A stretch of 64,000 nt of DNA, from the NCBI GenBank assembly GCA_902826835.1, contig CADEGH010000004.1, positions 168,270 through 232,269 of the forward strand, given 5' to 3'. The stretch comes from an uncultured bacterium (GTDB lineage: Bacteria > Planctomycetota > GCA-002687715). This document shows positions 9,975 to 17,277 of this stretch, piece after piece (the first letter of the stretch is position 1; the number at the start of each line of letters is the position of its first letter). The position numbers and the translations under genes are program-made. The notes under the pieces are model-generated. The model made no database searches. It saw nothing but the letters and a program-made list of their open reading frames with translations, and had not been told where the DNA came from.

Positions 9975-11207
9975 TCAGGGCGTGACCTCTTTGGCGAACA
10001 TGTAGAAAAGGCGCCCTTCCTCCTGCGTGTATCCCGCGAGGAGCTCCGCCTCCGGGCCAGTTCCAATGAAGAGGTCGGCCCGACCTGCCGCCTGGATCGC
10101 ACCTCCGGTGTCCTGATCGAAAGCAATGAGAGTCGTCTTGCGGAATTCCACTCCCGACGCCTCGACCGGCGACTTCGTCGGCACTCGCGTGTCGACCACC
10201 ACCGGGCCACCACGCGGGAAGATCGTTTTGTCGGTGGCCACGGTGTGGAACGGCGAGACCTTCACGCCAATGCTTCCGAACGGGCCCGGTTCCCGCTCCA
10301 TGAAGAACACGTAAGACTCGTTGTGGGCAAGCACCCGCTCGACATCCTGAGGGTTGTCGCGGAAGTAGCGCTTGAGGGCGGTGAGGGACAGCCCGTCGGC
10401 AGGGATCTTGTTCTCCGAAATCAGGAATTGACCGATGCTCTTGTAGGGTCGATCCGTCTTGCCGGAATAACCCACGCACATTTGGCGGCCATCACTCAAG
10501 TTGATGCGGGCCGAACCTTGTACCTGCGCGATGTAGACCTCGAAGGGATCACGGAGCCAAACCAGCTCTTTGCCCCTCATGAGCTTGCCGACTTCGATCT
10601 CGCGACGAGAGTAATAAGAGACCAGCGATCCATCGGGAGTGCGGCGACCGAGACACTTGCCGTCCTCGTCCTTCACGAGATCGGTCGGCAGTGTATAGAG
10701 CGGGTACTTGAACTCGGGGGTCTCTTGCAGGCTGCCGACAAATATCGGTTCGCAGTAAGCGGTGTAGAGCACGGCGCCGGTGCGATCGGCACCCACACTG
10801 CGATACACGTCGAAGCTCTGGAGGCACCAGCCGTGGAATTCCTCTGCGCTCGCCGACTTCTTCAGGGCGTTCGCCAGAAGGTCGAGGGTGGCGAGCTGCC
10901 GCTCGTGCGTGACCTTGGAATCGTTGGTCTCATAGGGAAACCACTTCTTCGAGCTCGGCTTGGCAAAGAAGAGTCGACTTTGGTCGAGGGCGGCGAGCGT
11001 GTTGTCCCGATCGAGAAACGCGGGGCGGAAGTCCGGCATCTCCGCGGGATCGGTGACCCGCTCCAGGTAGGGCCAGGTGCTGGGCGCCGCGAAGTTTTTC
11101 TTCTTGGGCGGCGGCGGCTCCGCCGACGCACACCCGGACAAGAACGAAGCCGCTCCGACCGCCACCAAGAACAGGGCCGTCCACCGGCCCCGAGCCTTGC
11201 ACCCCAT
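9975..11207 (-). CDS. mltA: Membrane-bound lytic murein transglycosylase A (lipoprotein)
   Basis: Cleaves peptidoglycan glycan strands, leaving 1,6-anhydro-MurNAc, from the inner face of the outer membrane. The ATG at 11207 gives a 410-residue precursor with a lipoprotein signal ending LSGC (C26); the longer open frame upstream lacks one. The MltA domain follows (LYTAYCEP, YYSRREIE, VYIAQVQGSARI, GYSGKTDRPY), then the 3D domain with the terminal IAFDQDTGGAI and AGRADLFIGTG segments that carry the catalytic aspartate in this family. Presence of MltA indicates a Gram-negative envelope. Confidence 0.93.
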   Translation of the reverse strand: MGCKARGRWTALFLVAVGAASFLSGCASAEPPPPKKKNFAAPSTWPYLERVTDPAEMPDFRPAFLDRDNTLAALDQSRLFFAKPSSKKWFPYETNDSKVTHERQLATLDLLANALKKSASAEEFHGWCLQSFDVYRSVGADRTGAVLYTAYCEPIFVGSLQETPEFKYPLYTLPTDLVKDEDGKCLGRRTPDGSLVSYYSRREIEVGKLMRGKELVWLRDPFEVYIAQVQGSARINLSDGRQMCVGYSGKTDRPYKSIGQFLISENKIPADGLSLTALKRYFRDNPQDVERVLAHNESYVFFMEREPGPFGSIGVKVSPFHTVATDKTIFPRGGPVVVDTRVPTKSPVEASGVEFRKTTLIAFDQDTGGAIQAAGRADLFIGTGPEAELLAGYTQEEGRLFYMFAKEVTP

Positions 11208-11425
11208 TGCAGATCTCCCGAGGGTGCCGCCCGGCACCCGGCGCGACTGTAACAGGGCCCCTTGACAGGATCGGCAAACCCGATTCAACCGGCGAAATAG
11301 GCCGAACCAATTCTCGGTAGAGCGCCCCACTCCCGAGTCCTTGCAGCCGCCGCTACCATCTTCGCGTGCCCAAGCCTCGGCGTGGCCGCATCCTGGCCCG
11401 GGGGTCCCCACCCAAAGATCACTCC

Positions 11426-13342
11426 ATGCCCGAACTTCCGCCCTTCCTGGATGCCCTGGCCATTCGCCCGCTCGTTTTCGACGGCGCCATGGGCACGATG
11501 CTCTACGAGCGCGGGTACTTCATCAATCGCTCGTTCGATGAAGCCAACCTCGGTTCACCCGACACCGTGCAGAAAATTCACGAGGAGCATCGCGAGGCCG
11601 GCGCCGACATCCTCGAGACCAATACCTTCTCCGCAAACCGCTACCTCTTGGCGCGCTACGGCGTTCAGGATCGGGTGGTCGAGATCAACCGACGGGGCGT
11701 GGAAATCGCGCGGGCCGCGGCCCAGGGTCGAGCCTGGGTGGCCGGCGCGATCGGCCCCACCGGGGAAGGACTCGGGGTTCTCTCCGAGTCCGTCGTTCAA
11801 GAGGTCCGGAGCGCCTACGAGGAGCAAATCCTCGCTCTGACCAGTACTGGGGTCGACCTCCTCGTTTTGGAGACCTTTCATCACCTGCGGGAGATTCGGA
11901 TCGCCTTGGAGGTGGCGCGCGCCAATTTCTCGGGTCCCATCGTCGCCCAGATGAGCTTCGAGGAGGACGGCCACCTGCGGGACGGCACCTCCCCCGCCAC
12001 GGTAGCCGGTCTGCTCGGCGCGTGGGGCGCCAGCGTCGTCGGGGTGAACTGCTGCGAGGGACCCGCAATCGTTCACGACGTGGCCACCGCAATGCTCGCC
12101 GCCGGCCTGCCGGTGAGCGCGCAACCCAACGCTGGACGCCCGCGCCGTTTGGACCAGCGCACCCTCTACATGGCAACCCCGGAGTACCTCGGGGTGTACG
12201 CGCGGCGCCTCTTCAAAGCCGGAGTGAGGCTCGTCGGAGGCTGCTGCGGCACCCGTCCGGAACACGTGGCCTCGATCGCCGCCGCCGCCCGCATGCAGAG
12301 CGGCGGTTCGCTGCGAACCCCGACCGTCGTCTCTCCCACTCCCGCAAGTTCGGGCCCGACGCCGCTTCCGCCGGTTCCTCGAAGCGAGCGCTCCCCACTC
12401 GCGGCGAAGATCATGAGGGTGTTCGAATCAAGGTTGGCCGGCGGCACGGTTTCCCGGGCGCCGACGGGGCCGGCCGAGTTCGTCGTGTCGGTGGAGCTCA
12501 ACCCCCCTACCGGGCTCTCCTCCGAAAAGGCGATCGCCACCGCAAAGACCCTGTTCGAAGCGGGAATCGACGTGGTCAACATCGCGGACGGTCCGCGAGC
12601 GACCGTGCGGATGAGCAACACTGCGTTCGCGATGCTCCTCCGTCAGTCGCTCGGGGCGGAAGTGATCCTCCACGTCTGTTGTCGCGATCGCAATCTCTTG
12701 GGCCTGCAAGCCGACATCCTCGGCGCTCACGCGCTGGGCTTGCACAACCTCGTGATCATCACCGGCGATCCGCCGAAGCTCGGGGACTATCCGAAAGCGA
12801 CGGCCGTATTCGATCTCGACTCCATCGAGCTTTTGAAGTTGGTCGACGGACTGAACCGCGGCATCGACCCCGCAGGCAAGATCGTCGGTGAACAGACCAG
12901 GTTCCTGCTCGCCACCGGGGCCGAGCCCAGCGCCCAGGATTACGACCGCGAGCTGCGCCGCCTCGAACAGAAAATTCACGCCGGCGCTGAAGTGGTGATG
13001 ACCCAGCCGGTCTACGACCCCACCGTGGTGCGCCGTTTCCTCCGCGACGTGCGCCCCTTCAAGGTCCCGATTCTGCTCGGGATCTGCCCCTTGGTCTCCG
13101 CCCGCAATGCGGAGTTCCTCCACAACGAAGTGCCGGGTATGGCGGTGCCCGAAGTCATTCGACGCCGCCTGCACGATGCGGGAGCGGGGGCAGGCGAACG
13201 GGCCGCCGGCATTGCCGTCGCTCGCGACATGCTGCTCGAATTCCAGTCGGAGATCGTAGGCACGTACCTGATGCCCCAGCTCGGACGTTATGCGACCGCC
13301 CTCGACGTTCTGAAGCCACTCGGATACGGAGTCCAGTCATGA
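11426..13342 (+). CDS. Bifunctional homocysteine S-methyltransferase / methylenetetrahydrofolate reductase
   Basis: A 638-residue fusion. Residues 1-285 are a Pfam S-methyl_trans domain with the zinc cysteines in NCCEG (C209, C210) and GGCCGTRPEH (C273, C274). A Pro/Ser-rich linker (about 290-355) leads to an MTHFR TIM barrel (about 365-635) with VSVELNPP, VIITGDPPK and MTQPVYD. The architecture matches YitJ-type enzymes, which reduce 5,10-methylene-THF and remethylate homocysteine. The start is set at the ATG at 11426 (MPELPPFLDA); an in-frame GTG at 11366 is an alternative. AhcY, which yields homocysteine, is encoded elsewhere in this window. The stop overlaps the next gene by 4 nt. Confidence 0.93.
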   Translation: MPELPPFLDALAIRPLVFDGAMGTMLYERGYFINRSFDEANLGSPDTVQKIHEEHREAGADILETNTFSANRYLLARYGVQDRVVEINRRGVEIARAAAQGRAWVAGAIGPTGEGLGVLSESVVQEVRSAYEEQILALTSTGVDLLVLETFHHLREIRIALEVARANFSGPIVAQMSFEEDGHLRDGTSPATVAGLLGAWGASVVGVNCCEGPAIVHDVATAMLAAGLPVSAQPNAGRPRRLDQRTLYMATPEYLGVYARRLFKAGVRLVGGCCGTRPEHVASIAAAARMQSGGSLRTPTVVSPTPASSGPTPLPPVPRSERSPLAAKIMRVFESRLAGGTVSRAPTGPAEFVVSVELNPPTGLSSEKAIATAKTLFEAGIDVVNIADGPRATVRMSNTAFAMLLRQSLGAEVILHVCCRDRNLLGLQADILGAHALGLHNLVIITGDPPKLGDYPKATAVFDLDSIELLKLVDGLNRGIDPAGKIVGEQTRFLLATGAEPSAQDYDRELRRLEQKIHAGAEVVMTQPVYDPTVVRRFLRDVRPFKVPILLGICPLVSARNAEFLHNEVPGMAVPEVIRRRLHDAGAGAGERAAGIAVARDMLLEFQSEIVGTYLMPQLGRYATALDVLKPLGYGVQS

Positions 13343-13977
13343 TGAGCGAACGGCCGGTGCTCGTCGGAATCTCCGGAGGCACCGCATCCGGCAAGACCTC
13401 CATGGCTCGCATCCTCCAAATGGAGGTGGGCCGCGAGCAGTCGCTACTCCTCGAACTCGACAGCTACTACCGGGACCTCACCGATCTCGACCTCGAAGCG
13501 CGCCGCAAAGTCAATTTCGATCATCCCGATGCCTTCGATTGGGACCTGCTCGTTTCCGATCTCGAAACTCTGTTGCGGAACGAACCAGTACGAATTCCGG
13601 TGTACGACTACGCCTCCCACAATCGGCGGGAGGTCACCGAGCTCACGCCCGCGCGCCCGGTCCTGATTCTCGAAGGCATCCTCGTGTTTTGGCACGCCGC
13701 GCTCCGCGACCTCATGGATATCAAGGTGTTCGTGGACACGCCGGCTGACCTGCGGCTCCTGCGTCGCATTCGTCGCGACACGGTGGAGCGGCAGCGCTCG
13801 CTCGAGTCGGTCTTGGACCAATACGAACACTCGGTGGCCCCTATGCACCTTGAGTTTTGTGAGCCGAGCAAGGTGCACGCCGATCTCATCATTCCGCGCG
13901 GCGCGAAGAATCGGGTCGCCATGGACATGGTGCGTTCGAGGCTTCTGGCCATCCTGGCCGAGCGACTGGCGCCGTGA
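13339..13977 (+). CDS. udk: Uridine kinase
   Basis: Phosphorylates uridine and cytidine to UMP and CMP. The 212-residue protein begins with the P-loop GGTASGKT (13-20), then LDSYYRDL and NFDHPDAFDWDLL, all typical of Udk, followed by the RRIRRDTVER lid region. It overlaps the preceding gene by ATGA and the next by 4 nt, so three proteins appear to be made from one coupled message. Confidence 0.95.
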   Translation: MMSERPVLVGISGGTASGKTSMARILQMEVGREQSLLLELDSYYRDLTDLDLEARRKVNFDHPDAFDWDLLVSDLETLLRNEPVRIPVYDYASHNRREVTELTPARPVLILEGILVFWHAALRDLMDIKVFVDTPADLRLLRRIRRDTVERQRSLESVLDQYEHSVAPMHLEFCEPSKVHADLIIPRGAKNRVAMDMVRSRLLAILAERLAP

Positions 13978-15347
13978 GCCGGCCCCTCATCGTTCTCGAT
14001 GTCGTCGGCTTGACCCCGAGTTTGGTCGGCCCCAAAACGCCCCGACTCACGGCCCTCGCGAGCCGCGGCGATCTGCGACCCCTGGAAGCGGCCTTCCCCG
14101 CCGTCACCCTGTCCGGACAAGCCGGAATTCTCACCGGGCTGCGCCCGGAGGCGCACGGCATCGTCGGCAACGGCTGGTATTGGCCGGAGCTCGGCGAAGT
14201 GCTGTTTTGGCGACAACCCCACGCGCTCCTCCAGGCCGAAGACATTCCCACCCGCTTGCGCCGCGAGCGCCCCGGCTATCGCGTCGCCAAGCTGTTCTTC
14301 TGGTTCAACATGTACGCGCCCGTGGACTACGCGGTCACGCCGAGGCCCATGTACCCGGCCGACGGCCGCAAAATCCCAGACATCCACACTCATCCCCCTG
14401 CGCTCCGCTCGCAATTGCAAAACAAGTTCGGAGCTTTTCCCCTCTTCCGCTTCTGGGGCCCGGGTGCGGATCTTGCGAGCACCCGTTGGATTGCCGATGC
14501 GAGCATTGACCTGATTCGTCGCGAACGCCCCGACTTGAGCCTGGTCTATTTGCCTCACCTCGACTACGACTTCCAGAGGTTTGGGCCCAAGGACCCCCGG
14601 TCGGAACTCGCGCTCGCGGAGGTCGATCGAATCGTGGGCGAGTTCGTGGATCTCGCCGACACGATGGGCGCCGAGGTCTTGGTCGTCTCCGAGTACGGGA
14701 TCGATCCCGTGACTACCGCGGTGCATCCCAATCGGTGGTTGCGACAAGCGGGTCTGCTCCAGGTGAGAGAGGAACTCGGTACGGAGCGATTGGACCCCGG
14801 AGCCAGTGCGGCCTTCGCGGTCGCCGATCACCAGGTTGCCCATGTGTACGTCGCCGATCCGGCTCGCGTCGCCGCGGTAGCGGAGCTCTTGCGCAGCGTG
14901 CCCGGGATCGAGCAGGTCCTCTTTGGGGGGTCTCTGCGCAAAGAAGGCCTCGCCCACCCTCGCAGCGGACAGATCGTCCTGGTTGCCAACGCCGATGCCT
15001 GGTTCACCTACTACTACTGGCAAGACGACCGACTCGCACCCGACTTCGCGCGCACCGTCGACATTCATCGTAAGCCTGGCTACGACCCGGCGGAGCTGCT
15101 CTTCGATCCCGAGCTGGCTCGCCCCAAGCTCAAGGTCGGCCGAAGATTGATCGGAAGAAAACTGGGATTTCGTAATCTGTTGGACGTCATCGGACTGGAC
15201 GCCGGGGTCGTCCGAGGCAGCCACGGACGGCGACCCGACTCACCCGAACGCGGCCCTGTCATCATTGCGAGCCGCCCGCTGCCGGGACGCGCCGCGGTAT
15301 TCCCCCTCTCCGCGGTGCCCGGGTTCATTGCCGATTTGGGTTCATGA
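13974..15347 (+). CDS. Alkaline-phosphatase-superfamily (NPP-like) protein with altered metal site
   Basis: A 457-residue cytoplasmic protein with the type I phosphodiesterase/nucleotide pyrophosphatase fold. D9 in VLDVVGL and T45 in FPAVTLSGQ match the first metal ligand and nucleophile. The usual DxxGHxxGP motif appears as DYDFQRFGP (D197, Q201), and the usual SDHG is SEYG (239-242), so three canonical ligands are replaced. From memory, this variant recurs in a subfamily seen beside ebo-type gene clusters, suggesting a distinct activity or metal use. It overlaps udk by 4 nt and convergent truB by 23 nt. A link to nucleotide or nucleoside metabolism is inferred from coupling only. Confidence 0.75.
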   Translation: MSRPLIVLDVVGLTPSLVGPKTPRLTALASRGDLRPLEAAFPAVTLSGQAGILTGLRPEAHGIVGNGWYWPELGEVLFWRQPHALLQAEDIPTRLRRERPGYRVAKLFFWFNMYAPVDYAVTPRPMYPADGRKIPDIHTHPPALRSQLQNKFGAFPLFRFWGPGADLASTRWIADASIDLIRRERPDLSLVYLPHLDYDFQRFGPKDPRSELALAEVDRIVGEFVDLADTMGAEVLVVSEYGIDPVTTAVHPNRWLRQAGLLQVREELGTERLDPGASAAFAVADHQVAHVYVADPARVAAVAELLRSVPGIEQVLFGGSLRKEGLAHPRSGQIVLVANADAWFTYYYWQDDRLAPDFARTVDIHRKPGYDPAELLFDPELARPKLKVGRRLIGRKLGFRNLLDVIGLDAGVVRGSHGRRPDSPERGPVIIASRPLPGRAAVFPLSAVPGFIADLGS

Positions 15348-16215
15348 ACAGCGCGGGGTCGGCGATCCACCGCGAGGATCGCGCAGTGGCCGGGGCGGCC
15401 GCCACCAGCCGACAAATCGGTTGGTCGTTCCACCACGCGATGGTGCGCTCCGATTCGAATGGTGGAGCGAGAATCACCCGTCCATGGCGGAGATCCGAGG
15501 CTTCGTCTTCGCGCACGTGGAGCGCGGGGTAATGGCGCAACGCCTCCGTGAGGGAGAGTCCGTCGGAAGTTCGAAGATCCGCAGCGACCACCGCGGTCTC
15601 CACCCCGAATGGTCCAGACTTCGTGCGCCTCAATTGCGATACATAGGCCCCACACCCGGCGGCGACGCCCAAATCCCGGGCTAGACTTCGAATGTAGGTG
15701 CCAGGGCTGGCGTGCACCCTGACGCGGATCCGGAGATCCTCGGCGTGGAGCAGTTCGATGTTCGCGATCTGCACCGTCCGCGGAGCCAGCGGGACATCGT
15801 TCCCCTTCCGGGACAGCTCGTAGGCACGACGCCCCTCGACACGGACCGCCGAACGCTGCGGCGGCGCTTGCTGAATCGTGCCGACGAACCCGGCGAGCAG
15901 GGGCAAAATTCGCGCCGGTTCCACGGACCCGACGGCCACTCCGCTCGGCGTGAACGGCCCCTCCGCGTCATCCGAGGCCGACCACGCACCCAACGTGAAT
16001 TCCGCTTCGTAGGTCTTCCAGGATCCCATGAATAGGTCCTGGAGTCGCCGCGCCTCGCCCGTCAACACCACGAGCACGCCGCTGGCTAAAGGATCGAGAG
16101 TCCCGGCGTGTCCGAGCGGCCCCGAGCGAAGGTGCCGCTCGAGATCGTCCAAGAGCTCGCGCGACGTCGGACCCACCGGCTTATCGACGATAAAAACGCA
16201 CGGGTCGTCGCGCAC
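15325..16215 (-). CDS. truB: tRNA pseudouridine(55) synthase
   Basis: Makes pseudouridine 55 in the T-loop of tRNAs. The 296-residue protein starts with IVDKPVGPTSRELLDDL and has the catalytic aspartate D41 in GHAGTLDPLASGVL, with later KTYEAEFTLG and GTYIRSLARDLG segments. The C-terminal region is poorly conserved, as is usual. Its 3' end overlaps the convergent phosphatase-like gene by 23 nt. Confidence 0.95.
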   Translation of the reverse strand: MRDDPCVFIVDKPVGPTSRELLDDLERHLRSGPLGHAGTLDPLASGVLVVLTGEARRLQDLFMGSWKTYEAEFTLGAWSASDDAEGPFTPSGVAVGSVEPARILPLLAGFVGTIQQAPPQRSAVRVEGRRAYELSRKGNDVPLAPRTVQIANIELLHAEDLRIRVRVHASPGTYIRSLARDLGVAAGCGAYVSQLRRTKSGPFGVETAVVAADLRTSDGLSLTEALRHYPALHVREDEASDLRHGRVILAPPFESERTIAWWNDQPICRLVAAAPATARSSRWIADPALFMNPNRQ

Positions 16216-16301
16216 GATTTACCAGGCTCCGCGGGGAAGGTCGGAGTGGCTCATCGCTACGACCGGCCACCCGTCGCACTCTATCGCGGCGCGGATCCGA
16301 T

Positions 16302-17084
16302 TCAGGGGAGAATGCAGAGATTGAGCACGTTCGACACGAAAGGCGAACCGACGACTGGCGCAACCACCGCTTGAAGGTGGAGGGGCAACCTGGCTAACGA
16401 CGGGACGTTCGGCAGCGTCACGGTGGCAGAGGCCTGCCCGGAGGAATCGAGAACCCCGATGAAATTGTCAAAAAGCCCCACCACGGGATTCGGAAAACTC
16501 AATTGAAACACGAAGTCGTAGTCGAGGCTCACGAAGAGAGTGGGGCCACCACTGATGCCCTGGTTGCAGGTCAAAGAGGCCGCCATGAAGTAAAGCTCGT
16601 TCACGCCAGTGGGTGCGTTCAACAGCAGCGGCATCACTTGGCCGACTTGGGCCGGAAGTTGAGGCTGGAGGTCGGCAGGCAGAGCGCCCAGATCGAATGG
16701 CACCCACTCGTCTTGGTAGGTGAAGCCACCCGTGCCCACCGGACGCCAGCGAACTCGGAAGTAGAAGTGGCCGGGTCCGAGCGTGGTGCTTTGGCCCGCG
16801 CTCAGGACTCTGAAGGCCGAACCGAGGGGTGCGACAACCGTCGGAGCGGTTCCGCATATGGAGGCAAAAAGTGGCGCCACCGGGCCATTCGGAACCCCGA
16901 TGATGATCGTGGGGGCCAAGCAGGAGGTCGGATGTTCAAAGCCCGCTCCTGAAGCGTCCCTCACGGTGAGCGTGACGGCCTGCCCGGGCATGGCAGGGTT
17001 GGGCGAGACCTCGCAGGAAATCGCCTGCGCGCACAGACCTGCGCTGAGGGCAAGTCCGGACAACAAGACCCGAGGTCGGTTCAT
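16302..17084 (-). CDS. Exported protein with C-terminal repeat-family beta module
   Basis: A 260-residue protein of unknown function. The start at 17084 is fixed by an AAGGAG sequence 7 nt upstream and by a signal peptide ending at about SAGLCAQA; the longer upstream frame is discarded. The body is predicted beta-rich. The last 45 residues (IGVLDSSGQASATVTLPNVPS and the following stretch to LNLCILP) match a module also found in four other exported proteins of this window. Its promoter region is shared with the divergent amidase gene. No catalytic residues are recognised; a surface or periplasmic structural role is only a guess. Confidence 0.7.
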   Translation of the reverse strand: MNRPRVLLSGLALSAGLCAQAISCEVSPNPAMPGQAVTLTVRDASGAGFEHPTSCLAPTIIIGVPNGPVAPLFASICGTAPTVVAPLGSAFRVLSAGQSTTLGPGHFYFRVRWRPVGTGGFTYQDEWVPFDLGALPADLQPQLPAQVGQVMPLLLNAPTGVNELYFMAASLTCNQGISGGPTLFVSLDYDFVFQLSFPNPVVGLFDNFIGVLDSSGQASATVTLPNVPSLARLPLHLQAVVAPVVGSPFVSNVLNLCILP

Positions 17085-17277
17085 GGTCGTTCTCCTTGGA
17101 GGGCGGCGAGTGTCGCACGCCGCCTCCCGATCCGCAACCCGAAGAAAGCCAACTCGGCAGTTCCGCCTCGACCTTGGCCGGGGCCGGCTGGTACCCTGCT
17201 TTCGAATGTGAAGTCGGATCCCACGTCGCGCCATCTCGGAGCGCGCTCGGGGTCCATCGCCTAACCCCGAGCTGTTC

